Assembly (NCBI RefSeq): GCF_009767585.1
Contig: NZ_WSNW01000001.1
Span: 2,812,041 to 2,876,040 of the forward strand
DNA from: Coprobacillus cateniformis
Lineage (GTDB): Bacteria; Bacillota_I; Bacilli_A; Erysipelotrichales; Coprobacillaceae
Direction of reading: 5' to 3'
DNA: 64,000 nt
Position numbers and translations under genes: made by a program. Each line of letters starts with the position of its first letter. Within the stretch, counting starts at the first letter, position 1. Under the pieces are notes generated by a model. That model was given only the letters and a program-made list of their open reading frames with translations. It did not search any database and was not told where the DNA came from. Of the stretch, positions 26,844-35,874 are shown in pieces.

Positions 26844-27728
26844 ATGGAATTCGTGAAACAAAAATATTTAAGTGGAGAAAGAGCTCTATTTCAAAGTAAT
26901 GGAGTTAGAATTGAAGATTCTATTTTTGCTGATGGGGAATCACCATTAAAAGAAAGTCAAAATATAGACATTAATCAAAGTATTTTTAAATGGAAATATC
27001 CATTATGGTATTGTCAAAATGTAGTTGTTACAAATTCTACTTTTTTAGAAACAGCACGTTCAGGAATTTGGTATACACATCATATTGATATGAGAGAGTG
27101 TATCATTGAGGCGCCTAAAACTTTTAGACGTGCAAGTGATATTACATTAAAAAATGTAGATATGCCATTTGCACAAGAATCATTTTGGAATTGTCATGAT
27201 ATAAGATTAAATAAAGTCAGTGCAAGAGGTGATTATTTTGGAATGAGTAGTGAAAATATCATTATTGATGATTTGCATTTAACAGGAAATTATTGTTTTG
27301 ATGGAGCTAAAAATATTGAAGTTCATAATGCAAAGTTAATTTCTAAGGATGCTTTTTGGAATTGTGAGAATGTTATTGTCTATGATTCAACAATTATTGG
27401 AGAATACTTGGCATGGAATTCTAAAAATATAACTTTTATCAATTGTACAATTGAAAGTCTGCAAGGGTTATGTTATATGGATAATGTGAAAATGGTGAAT
27501 TGTAAGTTAATCAATACATCTTTGGCATTTGAGTATTGTTCAAATATTGATGCGGATATTGTCTCGCATATTGATAGTATAACCAATCCTATATCTGGAG
27601 TAATAAGAGCTCATAGTATTGGTGAAATTATTTTAGATGAAACAAAAATTAATCCCCAAGATACAAAAATTATGATTACAAATCCAATTGTTGGAGACTC
27701 ATATCAATGTGATTATGTAAACTGTTAA
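26844..27728 (+). CDS. DUF3737 right-handed beta-helix protein
   Basis: A 294-residue protein; ATG 26844 is 8 bases after GGAGG and preferred over 26838. The chain consists of short repeats with an N-x-x-I/V-x-N/D-x-x-F/L pattern, including FWNC-x-D/N at several turns, as expected for stacked beta-helix coils. DUF3737 proteins often neighbour flavodoxins and aminotransferases, as here. There is no signal peptide, so it is cytoplasmic. Function unknown. Confidence 0.9.
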   Translation: MEFVKQKYLSGERALFQSNGVRIEDSIFADGESPLKESQNIDINQSIFKWKYPLWYCQNVVVTNSTFLETARSGIWYTHHIDMRECIIEAPKTFRRASDITLKNVDMPFAQESFWNCHDIRLNKVSARGDYFGMSSENIIIDDLHLTGNYCFDGAKNIEVHNAKLISKDAFWNCENVIVYDSTIIGEYLAWNSKNITFINCTIESLQGLCYMDNVKMVNCKLINTSLAFEYCSNIDADIVSHIDSITNPISGVIRAHSIGEIILDETKINPQDTKIMITNPIVGDSYQCDYVNC

Positions 27729-27771
27729 ATATGGTTGATAATATAGCCGAAAGAATTTAAGGAGGATTCAT

Positions 27772-28950
27772 ATGTATAATTTTTCAAAACTAACAAATAG
27801 GAAAGAAACAGATTCATTGAAATGGGATGTTGCCAAGCATGAATTACCTATGTGGGTTGCTGATATGGATTTTGAAACAGCTCCTGAAATAGTTGAAGCA
27901 ATCGAAAAAAGAGTGAGTCATAAAATTTTTGGATATAATATTGTTCCTGATGAATATTTTCAAAGTATTCAATACTGGTGGCAAACAAGACATCAGTATA
28001 ATATGGAAAAAGAATGGATGATGTTTTGTACTGGAGTTGTACCAGCTATATCTTCAATTGTGAGAAAATTAACAACTGTTGGTGAGAATGTTCTCATTCA
28101 ATCACCAGTTTATAATATATTCTACAATTCAATTCTTAATAATGGGCGTTGTGTATTATCAAGTGATCTTGTTTATGATGGATATGAATATAATATTGAT
28201 TTTGATGATTTAGAAAAAAAACTTGCTATGCCACAAACAACCTTAATGATTTTATGTAATCCTCATAATCCAATTGGAAAAATATGGAGTCAAGAAACAT
28301 TACAGCGAATTGGTGATTTAGCTGCTCAATATCATGTTGTGGTTGTTTCTGATGAAATTCATTGTGATATTGTTACACCAGGGAAAGAGTATGTTCCTTT
28401 TGCAAGCGTTTCTCAAACAAATCTCATGAACAGTATTACTTGTATTGCACCAACAAAAACATTTAATTTGGCTGGTTTGCAAACATCATGTATTGTTGTA
28501 CCCAATGCTATTTTGCGTCATAAGGTCAATCGTGCTATCAACACTGATGAAGTTGCTGAACCCAATAGTTTTGCTATAACAGCATCAATAACGGCTTTTG
28601 AAAAAGGTGGAAAGTGGCTTGAGGAATTGAAAAGTTATATTGAAAGTAATAAGCAAATGGCTCATGCTTATATAAAGACATATTTACCCGAATTACATGT
28701 TACTCCTAGTGAGGCAACTTATCTTTTATGGATTGATTGTTCACATGTATGTAAAAACAGTTTAGAGTTAGTTGAATTTATAAGAAGTACAACTGGATTG
28801 TATTTATCCTCTGGTGAAGAATATGGAAAGAATGCAAAAAGTTTTATACGTATGAATATTGCTTGCCCTCAAGAACGCTTAAATGATGGCTTAAAGAGAT
28901 TAAGGCAAGGTATTGGAAATTATAAAAAAGGAAGTGAAAATTATGAATAA
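27772..28950 (+). CDS. patB: PatB/MalY-type aminotransferase, probable cystathionine beta-lyase
   Basis: A 392-residue PLP enzyme of fold type I. The MWVADMDF motif near the start, CNPHNPIGKIW near residue 160, SDEIHCDI and the lysine-bearing APTKTFNLAGL motif are those of the MalY/PatB group, which cleaves C-S bonds of cystathionine or cysteine and releases H2S or thiols. GGAGG lies 8-9 bases before the ATG. It is the last large gene of the LysR-linked operon, so sulphur or redox metabolism is a plausible theme. Confidence 0.92.
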   Translation: MYNFSKLTNRKETDSLKWDVAKHELPMWVADMDFETAPEIVEAIEKRVSHKIFGYNIVPDEYFQSIQYWWQTRHQYNMEKEWMMFCTGVVPAISSIVRKLTTVGENVLIQSPVYNIFYNSILNNGRCVLSSDLVYDGYEYNIDFDDLEKKLAMPQTTLMILCNPHNPIGKIWSQETLQRIGDLAAQYHVVVVSDEIHCDIVTPGKEYVPFASVSQTNLMNSITCIAPTKTFNLAGLQTSCIVVPNAILRHKVNRAINTDEVAEPNSFAITASITAFEKGGKWLEELKSYIESNKQMAHAYIKTYLPELHVTPSEATYLLWIDCSHVCKNSLELVEFIRSTTGLYLSSGEEYGKNAKSFIRMNIACPQERLNDGLKRLRQGIGNYKKGSENYE

Positions 28951-29137
28951 AAAGAAATTAGAGAGATTACATGAATTTGAAGATGTTATGAATATGGAAA
29001 AGCTTTATAACAAAACAACTGAGGAGATAATCAAACAATATTATTTTCAAACTGATCATTTTATAAAATCAAGTGATCAAGGTTTTCAATTAACATCTAG
29101 TGAGTTAACAGTTTTAAAAGCTCTCATGAAAATTTGA
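28943..29137 (+). CDS. Small cytoplasmic protein of unknown function
   Basis: A 64-residue, mostly helical protein whose ATG overlaps the end of patB by 8 bases, with AAGGAAGTG upstream. It has no membrane segment or motif I recognise. Translational coupling suggests it works with the lyase or the operon, but no more can be said. Confidence 0.6.
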   Translation: MNKKKLERLHEFEDVMNMEKLYNKTTEEIIKQYYFQTDHFIKSSDQGFQLTSSELTVLKALMKI

Positions 29138-29278
29138 TAGATGATTTTATCGATATCAAATCTTGTAGATAATTAGTTAGATTTACAAATTATAAATGAA
29201 TGTAAAATCAGTTCAATAATCAAAAATTGTTGATTGAGAGGCTTAATAAACTAGAAAAGAATCCAATAATTGCTAAAT

Positions 29279-29305
29279 AAAAAAACAATCACTAAACTGT
29301 GATTG
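29279..29305 (-). terminator. Terminator of the M24 pseudogene
   Basis: A 7-bp stem (29286-29292 with 29299-29305). On the minus strand it is followed by a T-run and lies 5 bases after the stop codon. Confidence 0.8.
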
Positions 29306-29310
29306 AAATT

Positions 29311-30000
29311 TTAAAGTTTGATTAATTTATTTTCTTTAAAATAATAAATATCTTCTCTTTTATATCCATATTTTGAGTTCGGCATACTAATGTGAGGTTC
29401 AAAGGTAAACATGTTTACCTTTGATAATTGTGTTTGATTACCTTTTTCAATGTAAATTCTTTCTTCTTGATTTTTTACAATTGAGTGACCCAAATTACCA
29501 AGGAAGTCTAAATTTACAAATCCTTTCTTCTTGATGATATCATTCATAATATAATAGAGTTCTTCAAAAGTCATATCATCTGTTACAATCTATATTAACC
29601 TTTCATGAAGATATTTTTCCATTAACAATCCATTTTTCCACTCTTGATTTTGAATATTATTGATATCATTAATAACTTTGCTATTTTCAATAATAATAGT
29701 TCTTGCAAAGTCACCCCAATATTTATTGTTTTGTGGGCTTAAATCAATAGTGATAATATCATTATTAGTAATTATTCTATTTGCAACTTTATATCTTTTT
29801 CCAGAAATGGACATTGTTGTTTCATCACCAGAAAATATTAATGCTCCAACATTCCAATACCAAAAAGAGTCCGCACCATTTTCAAGCATATATTTTTCAC
29901 ACATATCTTTGATTTCTTTTAAACTCATACCAACAGAAATATTGTTTATGAGATATTGCATTGTTTTTCTATTTAAATTTTGCATAGTTAAATTATTCAT
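29311..30000 (-). pseudogene. M24 metallopeptidase gene interrupted by one in-frame amber codon
   Basis: Two adjacent frames are in the same phase and are separated only by TAG at 29592-29590. Read through, they give a 229-residue protein of the M24 (Xaa-Pro peptidase-like) family. All five expected metal ligands are present: Asp in DLSPQ, Asp in GDFART, His in GNLGHS, Glu in FEPH and Glu in KRED. Apart from the stop the sequence shows no decay, so the mutation is recent, tolerated by readthrough, or a sequencing error. The gene has GGGAGAGATATA upstream of its ATG. Confidence 0.8.
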
Positions 30001-30189
30001 TATATCTCTCCCATTTTTATGTTTTGAAATAATTATATCATAGTAATTATTTTTTTATAGCAAAAAGAATATATTGAATTTATAGAAAATAATTTTTAGT
30101 TAGTATAAAGAGTTATCAAAATGGTATGTTGGCCAAAATGACTCATCACAAAAAGATGACTTTTGGTTGTATATGATTAACTTTAGACA

Positions 30190-30212
30190 AAAAAAGAGCA
30201 ATGATTTGCTCT
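30190..30212 (-). terminator. Terminator of the tRNA pair
   Basis: A 7-bp stem (30195-30201 with 30206-30212) followed on the minus strand by a T-run, 11 bases past the 3' end of tRNA-Trp. Confidence 0.8.
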
Positions 30213-30222
30213 AACTTTCTCA

Positions 30223-30296
30223 TGGCAGGGGTGGCAGGAATCGAACCCGCGTCCACGGTTTTGGAGACCGATGCTCTACCATTGAACCACACCCCT
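30223..30296 (-). tRNA. tRNA-Trp (CCA anticodon)
   Basis: A 74-base cloverleaf with a perfect 7-bp acceptor stem (AGGGGTG with CACCCCT), discriminator G, encoded CCA end, T-loop GTTCGATTC and anticodon loop CTCCAAA, giving anticodon CCA. It follows tRNA-Glu by 8 bases and shares its transcript. Confidence 0.95.
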
Positions 30297-30304
30297 ACAA
30301 AATA

Positions 30305-30380
30305 TGGTGACCTGTACGGGATTCGAACCCGTGAATGCATGCGTGAAAGGCATGTGAGTTAACCGTTTCTCCAACAGGCC
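30305..30380 (-). tRNA. tRNA-Glu (TTC anticodon)
   Basis: A 76-base cloverleaf with acceptor stem GGCCTGT/ACAGGTC (one G-U), encoded CCA, T-loop GTTCGAATC and anticodon loop CTTTCAC, giving anticodon TTC. It is the first gene of a two-tRNA unit. Confidence 0.95.
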
Positions 30381-30479
30381 AATTTCTGTTGCCACAATAT
30401 AATATCATATAAAAAAAACAAAAGCAATAGTAAAAATGATGAATAAATGATATTATATAAAAGTATTGGAGGAAATATT

Positions 30480-30845
30480 ATGTTTGGATTTGGTAAAAAA
30501 ATAGAAATAAAGAAATTGGATATTAATGAAGGATATCGTCGATATGTGAAGAATCCTGATAAGTATGTTATTATTTGTGCTGATGAAGTAAAGGATTTTG
30601 ATAATTTACACATTGCTGGTGCTGAATGTTTACCATTAAGAATCATGGACCATTTTGAGGATTATTATCCTGAAGAAGATTGTATTTATTGTGTCTATGC
30701 TATTAATCCTGCAATTAGTGAAAGGGCATATAAGAAGATTTATAAAAAGGGTTATGAAGTTTATGATATGGGTGGATTTATGGACTTTCATGAACAAGAA
30801 GAAGGTCTTAACGCTTCTAAGCGTTCATTAAGAAGAAAAAAATAA
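30480..30845 (+). CDS. Rhodanese-like domain protein
   Basis: A 121-residue protein; ATG 30480 has GGAGGAAA upstream. The layout (LDINEGYRRYVKNPDKYVIICAD, then AGAECLPL-x-x-M and CIYCVYAINP) is that of a single rhodanese domain. The active loop seems to hold YCVYAINPAISERA, with Cys near residue 75. Single-domain rhodaneses carry or transfer sulphane sulphur. The C-terminus is very basic. It stands divergent from the tRNA pair. Confidence 0.78.
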   Translation: MFGFGKKIEIKKLDINEGYRRYVKNPDKYVIICADEVKDFDNLHIAGAECLPLRIMDHFEDYYPEEDCIYCVYAINPAISERAYKKIYKKGYEVYDMGGFMDFHEQEEGLNASKRSLRRKK

Positions 30846-30933
30846 AATATTTTAAATTTTCAAGTCTGTTTCTTTGTCCTCTTGAATATGATTGTGGTAT
30901 AATGGTCTTAAGAAAGTAAGGGAGGAATCATAT

Positions 30934-31209
30934 ATGGCTCAAAATTTAAAATTCATAGTAACAGACCCAGTTGGACTCTATGCTACTCCTACCACAGAAC
31001 TTGTTAATGCAGTCAAACAATTTCATAGTGATGTTTCTTTACGTTATGGAAACAAAGAAGTCAATTTGAAAAGTATGATGGGAGTTTTATCTTTAGGAAT
31101 CCCTACAAAAGCGCAATTAGAAATTATTGCAGATGGTGGAGATGAGAAGCAGGCTATAGAGGAAATTAAAGCTAAAATTAATGAACTGGGAATTTCAACA
31201 ATTGAATAA
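30934..31209 (+). CDS. HPr-like protein lacking the phosphorylatable histidine (Crh-like)
   Basis: A 91-residue protein; ATG 30934 has GGGAGGAATC upstream. The length and pattern fit HPr, with a regulatory serine in NLKSMMGVLSLG (Ser47, equal to HPr Ser46). At the active-site loop, however, the usual G-x-H-A-R-P reads GLYATP: His is Tyr16 and Arg is Thr18. It therefore cannot carry phosphate from enzyme I, but could still be a target of HPr kinase and a CcpA partner, like Bacillus Crh, which has Gln at that site. A terminator follows, so it is a single-gene unit. Confidence 0.85.
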   Translation: MAQNLKFIVTDPVGLYATPTTELVNAVKQFHSDVSLRYGNKEVNLKSMMGVLSLGIPTKAQLEIIADGGDEKQAIEEIKAKINELGISTIE

Positions 31210-31218
31210 TAATGGAGG

Positions 31219-31242
31219 GGATATCGAAAGATATCCTTTTCT
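31219..31242 (+). terminator. Rho-independent terminator
   Basis: A 7-bp stem (31219-31225 with 31230-31236) closed by a GAAA tetraloop, followed by TTTTCTT. Confidence 0.85.
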
Positions 31243-31327
31243 TATAAAAAAACGTGACCTATTCATCATATGAATTGAGAAAAATAAAGAGGTATGAGAT
31301 ACTAAAAATAATGTAAGGAGGTTGCAT

Positions 31328-33628
31328 ATGATAAAATATATAAGAAAAAGAGATGGTCGAATGGACCAGTTTGACGTCAATAAGATTGCTGGAGCTATTT
31401 ATAAAGCCTTTCAAGCAACAGAAGCTAAATATGATCTAGATACAGCTATTGCAGTTGCACAAGAGGTGGAAGAAAAATTAGAAGCAAGACATAGTGAACT
31501 TCCAACTGTTGAATTGGTACAAGATACTGTAGAAGAGACATTGATATCAAAGGGATATGTCAGAATTGCAAAAGCTTATATTTTGTATCGTGCAGAACGT
31601 ACTCGTTCACGAGATCGTAAATCTCGTTTAATGAAAACAATGGAAGAAATTACTTTTCAAGATGCTAAGGATAGCGATTTAAAACGTGAGAATGCTAACG
31701 TCAATGCTGATGCACCAATGGGTACAATGTTAAAGTATGGAGCTGAAGCAGCCAAACAATTTAATGAAATGTTTGTTTTAAATCCATTGCATAGTGCTGC
31801 ACATAAATCTGGTGATATTCATATTCATGATATGGACTTCTTAACTCTCACAACAACATGCACACAAATAGATATCATAAAATTGTTTAAAAACGGATTT
31901 TCAACTGGACATGGTGTTTTACGAGAACCAAATAGTATAACAACATATTCAGCATTAACATGTATTGCTATTCAATCTAACCAGAATGATCAGCATGGTG
32001 GACAAGCAATTGTGAACTTTGATTATGGTATGGCTGAAGGCGTAAGACGTTCATATAAAAAATGGTATTATAAAAATTTGAAAAAAGCTCTTGAATTATT
32101 AACAGATATGAATGTAAATGAGGTATTACAAAAAGTAAAATCACTTCATGTTTTTCCTACATTAGAGGATAATGGATATTTATTGGCTGAAAAAGAAATT
32201 CTTTTGCAATATGGTTTTAGTCAACAAATAATTGAGAAGATTCAAAACTTTACTTGTGAAGAGACATATCAAGAAACAGATAAAGAAACATATCAAGCTA
32301 TGGAAGCATTAATTCATAATTTGAATACAATGAATTCAAGAGCGGGTGCACAAGTTCCATTTAGTTCGATTAATTATGGAATGGATACATCTCCTGAAGG
32401 GAGAATGGCTATTCGCAATGTGTTATTGGCAACAGAAGCTGGCTTAGGTGGTGGAGAAACACCAATATTTCCTATTCAAATCTTTAGAGTCAAAGAAGGA
32501 ATCAATTATAATAATGGTGAGCCAAATTATGATTTGTTCAAATTAGCATGCCGTGTTTCTGCTAAACGTTTATTCCCAAATTTCTCTTTTATAGATTCGC
32601 CATTTAATTTACAATATTATAAAGGAACACCAGAAACTGAAGTTGCCTATATGGGATGTCGAACAAGAGTTATGGGGAATATTTATGACCCAACGAAGGA
32701 AATTGCACCAGGACGTGGAAACTTGAGTTTTACATCTCTTAATCTACCACGTTTAGCAATTAAGTCTAAAGGTGATGTTGATGAGTTCTTTGAAAAATTA
32801 GATAAAATGATTGATTTATGTATTGCTCAGTTGCTAGAAAGATTTGAAATTCAATGTAAACGCAGAGTTATGAATTATCCATTTTTAATGGGACAAGGTG
32901 TATGGATAGATTCAGAAAAACTAAAATCAACAGATGAAGTCAGAGAAGTTTTAAAACATGGAACATTGACAGTAGGGTTTATTGGACTTGCTGAGGCATT
33001 AAAAGCTTTGATTGGTTATCATCATGGTGAAAATGAAAAAGCGCAAGTTTTAGGGTTGCAAATCATCGCTCATATGCGTAAACGTATGGATGAAGCTTCT
33101 CAAAAATATCAACTCAATTTTTCACTCATTGCAACGCCAGCAGAGGGACTGTCGGGGCGTTTTGTTAAGTTAGACAGAAAGATATATGGGAAAATGGAAG
33201 GTGTTACGGATCGTGAATACTACACCAATAGTTTTCATGTTCCAGTTTATTATCCAATCAGTGCATATGATAAAATTAGGATTGAAGGACCTTATCATAC
33301 CTTAACAAATGGTGGACATATTAGTTATATTGAAATGGATGGAGATCCTACAAAGAATTTAACAGCTTTTGAAAAAGTAGTACGTGCAATGCACGATGCG
33401 CATATTGGTTATGGAGCCATTAATCATCCAGTTGATAGAGATCCTGTTTGTGGATACAATGGAATTATAGATGATGTTTGTCCGAAATGTGGGCGCACTG
33501 AATCAGAACATGATGGTTTTGAAAGAATTCGTCGTATTACTGGATATTTGGTGGGTACTCTTGATCGTTTTAATGACGGTAAAAAGGCTGAAGAAGCTGA
33601 CCGTGTGAAACATGGTATTCATCAATGA
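31328..33628 (+). CDS. nrdD: Anaerobic ribonucleoside-triphosphate reductase (class III)
   Basis: A 766-residue enzyme that makes deoxynucleotides without oxygen by a glycyl radical. An ATP-cone lies at about 1-95 (IRKRDGRMDQFDVNKI). The catalytic barrel includes HKSGDIHIHDMD and LTCIAIQSN. The C-terminal zinc site is CGYNG and CPKC, followed by RITGYL, whose Gly carries the radical. ATG 31328 is 6 bases after AGGAGG; a TTG two codons earlier is less likely. The stop overlaps nrdG by 4 bases. No NrdR box is evident upstream. Confidence 0.97.
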   Translation: MIKYIRKRDGRMDQFDVNKIAGAIYKAFQATEAKYDLDTAIAVAQEVEEKLEARHSELPTVELVQDTVEETLISKGYVRIAKAYILYRAERTRSRDRKSRLMKTMEEITFQDAKDSDLKRENANVNADAPMGTMLKYGAEAAKQFNEMFVLNPLHSAAHKSGDIHIHDMDFLTLTTTCTQIDIIKLFKNGFSTGHGVLREPNSITTYSALTCIAIQSNQNDQHGGQAIVNFDYGMAEGVRRSYKKWYYKNLKKALELLTDMNVNEVLQKVKSLHVFPTLEDNGYLLAEKEILLQYGFSQQIIEKIQNFTCEETYQETDKETYQAMEALIHNLNTMNSRAGAQVPFSSINYGMDTSPEGRMAIRNVLLATEAGLGGGETPIFPIQIFRVKEGINYNNGEPNYDLFKLACRVSAKRLFPNFSFIDSPFNLQYYKGTPETEVAYMGCRTRVMGNIYDPTKEIAPGRGNLSFTSLNLPRLAIKSKGDVDEFFEKLDKMIDLCIAQLLERFEIQCKRRVMNYPFLMGQGVWIDSEKLKSTDEVREVLKHGTLTVGFIGLAEALKALIGYHHGENEKAQVLGLQIIAHMRKRMDEASQKYQLNFSLIATPAEGLSGRFVKLDRKIYGKMEGVTDREYYTNSFHVPVYYPISAYDKIRIEGPYHTLTNGGHISYIEMDGDPTKNLTAFEKVVRAMHDAHIGYGAINHPVDRDPVCGYNGIIDDVCPKCGRTESEHDGFERIRRITGYLVGTLDRFNDGKKAEEADRVKHGIHQ

Positions 33629-34143
33629 AAATAAGATTGTATGGCACAGTCAATGATTCTATTGTTGATGGGCCTGGTCTAAGATATGTCATATTCACAC
33701 AAGGGTGTTTGCATCACTGTCCTGGTTGTCATAATCCTGATAGTCATGCTATAGATGGTGGATATATTGAAGATACAGAGCAATGTCTGTTAGAAATTGA
33801 TCAGAATCCATTGCTGGATGGTGTGACTCTATCTGGTGGAGAACCTTTTTTACAGGCAACGGCACTTATTCATTTTGTACAGAAGGTTAAGAAAAGGCAT
33901 TTACATGTCATGATTTATAGTGGTTATACTTTTGAAGAAATATTAGAATTAGGTGATGAAGAGAAAAAACTTTTATCACTCTGTGATACTTTGGTTGATG
34001 GAAAATTTATTTTGTCTTTAAAAAGCATGGAATTATTATATAAAGGTTCATCAAATCAAAGAATCATTGATATTCAGGCTTCTTTAAAGACTCATATGGT
34101 GATTGAACAGGAGATAAACGAATATGGAGAATTTGTCTTTTAG
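33625..34143 (+). CDS. nrdG: Anaerobic ribonucleotide reductase activase
   Basis: A 172-residue radical SAM protein. The CxxxCxxC cluster motif is Cys28, Cys32 and Cys35, preceded by GPGLRYVIFTQG; LSGGEPF follows as the SAM-binding GGE motif. It generates the glycyl radical on NrdD. It overlaps nrdD by ATGA, so both are made in fixed proportion. Confidence 0.97.
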   Translation: MKIRLYGTVNDSIVDGPGLRYVIFTQGCLHHCPGCHNPDSHAIDGGYIEDTEQCLLEIDQNPLLDGVTLSGGEPFLQATALIHFVQKVKKRHLHVMIYSGYTFEEILELGDEEKKLLSLCDTLVDGKFILSLKSMELLYKGSSNQRIIDIQASLKTHMVIEQEINEYGEFVF

Positions 34144-34213
34144 ACAAGTTCTTTTCTTATTTGCATATATTGTATAATAATGGTATAGTATGTCAAAAAG
34201 TGAGGGAAAGCTT

Positions 34214-34864
34214 ATGAATATGAAATCTTTTGCAAAGGGATATAACATTTATAAATTAATCTGGATATTTTTTATTTGTTCATTTTTAGGGGCAATTATA
34301 GAAATTGTTTTTTGTTATTTAACTATGGGAAAACTCATGAGTCGTAGCAGCTTGATTTATGGGCAGTTTTCAATTGTTTGGGGATTGGGGTGTGTTCTTC
34401 TAACGATGTTATTGCATAAAATGGAAGGACAACGTGATCTTTCAGTATTTATTGTAGGAAGTTTAGCTGGAGGTATTTATGAATATGCGTGTAGTTTAAT
34501 AGCTGAGGGATTGTTTGGTGTTCGCTTTTGGGATTATAGTGATATTCCATTTAATGTAGATGGCCGTATTAATCTGCTTTTTTGTTTCTTTTGGGGACTC
34601 ATTGCAGTTATCTGGATTCAAAATATTTATCCTTTTTTATCACGTAGGATTGAAGAATTACCAGTGCGATGGGGAAAACAGTTAACTTGGGTTTTATCTG
34701 TTTTTATGGCTTATAATATTGCTATATCAGGACTCGCACTTATTCGTGCTTATCAACGCCAACAGCATATTCCTCCTCAATCATTTGTGAGCGAATATTT
34801 AGATGAACAATTTCCAGATGATTATATTGCCAAACGCTATCAGAATATTTTACCAAAAAAATAA
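34214..34864 (+). CDS. CmpB-type (PF06541) putative ABC transporter membrane protein
   Basis: A 216-residue protein with about five membrane helices. IYKLIWIFFICSFLGAIIEIVFCY at the start, LIYGQFSIVWGLG, and G-x-x-YEYACSLIAEGLFGVRFWDYS are signatures of the CmpB family, annotated as type IV ABC permeases although no ATPase is nearby. ATG 34214 has GAGGGA 6 bases upstream and is preferred over 34190. Its role is unproved. Confidence 0.85.
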   Translation: MNMKSFAKGYNIYKLIWIFFICSFLGAIIEIVFCYLTMGKLMSRSSLIYGQFSIVWGLGCVLLTMLLHKMEGQRDLSVFIVGSLAGGIYEYACSLIAEGLFGVRFWDYSDIPFNVDGRINLLFCFFWGLIAVIWIQNIYPFLSRRIEELPVRWGKQLTWVLSVFMAYNIAISGLALIRAYQRQQHIPPQSFVSEYLDEQFPDDYIAKRYQNILPKK

Positions 34865-34891
34865 ATCTTGGAGTTATTTGCTCCAAGATTT
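34863..34891. terminator. Bidirectional terminator between convergent genes
   Basis: A perfect 11-bp stem (34863-34873 with 34881-34891) with a 7-base loop. It sits on the last stop codons of the two convergent genes, and both strands show T-rich tails. Confidence 0.85.
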
Positions 34892-35788
34892 TAATATATC
34901 TAAAACATACTGATAAACAGTTTGATTATTGATTTCATTTAAAATTTCATGACGCATGTTAGGAAATAAATGTGATGATACATTTTGATAACCAATTTCT
35001 TTCATAAAATTAACAGCTTTGTTGAATTGATGTTCATTAATTATACAGGGATCATCACTTCCTGCAATAAATACAATTGGTAATTGAGGCTTTTTCATAA
35101 GCCAATTTTGCAGAGAATAAGTTCTTTTCATAAGCCGAAAGAGTGATTCAAAACCATTGGTTGTAAAGATAAAGCGACATAGTGGATTTTGATTATATGC
35201 TTTGACAACATCTTGATTGCTACATATCCAACTGTTAGGAAGCGTCTTATCAAACTTTTTATTAAAAGTGTCAAAACCTATCTTTTGAATCATTTGTGGA
35301 CGATAATGATCATTTTTTAAACGTCCAATAATACGTGAAAGACAAATTCCAAAATTAGCAGCAGCATTATGGCTTGGACTTCCACATACAAAAAGCCCAT
35401 CAATATCATAGTCATATTTTTGACAGTAACATCTGACAATCAAAGACCCCATACTGTGACCAAATAAGTAACAAGGAAGTTCAGGATATTGTGCTTTTAT
35501 CCAGCAGGTTAATTGATGAACATCTTCAACAATACCAATATGACCATTGTCATAAAAATATCCTAAATCATTCTGTTGATAAATACTTTTTCCATGTCCT
35601 CGATGATCATGAATAATGCAGACATACCCTTGTTGACAAAGATATTCCATAAAATCAAAATATCTTTCTTTATGTTCACACATACCATGTGAAAATTGAA
35701 TAATCCCATGAGGATGTGATGGACTCATAACAATTACATCTAAAGGTAATTGATCAAAATGAGATTTAATAGTTAAATGTTCTTTCAT
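34874..35788 (-). CDS. Alpha/beta hydrolase, monoacylglycerol lipase-like
   Basis: A 304-residue cytoplasmic protein; the start at 35788 is preceded by GAGGTG, and a longer frame to 35815 is less likely. The HGMCEHKERY oxyanion segment, DHRGHGKS, and the nucleophile elbow FGHSMGS are typical of lysophospholipase/monoglyceride lipase (Hydrolase_4). Asp in AGSDDPCI and His in MRHEIL complete the triad. The physiological ester is unknown. Confidence 0.92.
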   Translation of the reverse strand: MKEHLTIKSHFDQLPLDVIVMSPSHPHGIIQFSHGMCEHKERYFDFMEYLCQQGYVCIIHDHRGHGKSIYQQNDLGYFYDNGHIGIVEDVHQLTCWIKAQYPELPCYLFGHSMGSLIVRCYCQKYDYDIDGLFVCGSPSHNAAANFGICLSRIIGRLKNDHYRPQMIQKIGFDTFNKKFDKTLPNSWICSNQDVVKAYNQNPLCRFIFTTNGFESLFRLMKRTYSLQNWLMKKPQLPIVFIAGSDDPCIINEHQFNKAVNFMKEIGYQNVSSHLFPNMRHEILNEINNQTVYQYVLDILKSWSK

Positions 35789-35874
35789 ATTCGACACCTC
35801 ATTGTTATTATACATGAAAAGAGTGGGAAAATCATGTCATTTCTAGTATAATAACAACAAAAGGAAGTGAAAAA

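Noticed and set aside
29660..30043. A plus-strand frame opposite the M24 pseudogene
   Set aside because: It has no ribosome binding site, and its reading opposite a recognisable peptidase is better explained as a shadow.
30146..30340. An open frame of 64 codons on the minus strand
   Set aside because: It is read across tRNA-Trp and part of tRNA-Glu, so it is an artefact of those genes.
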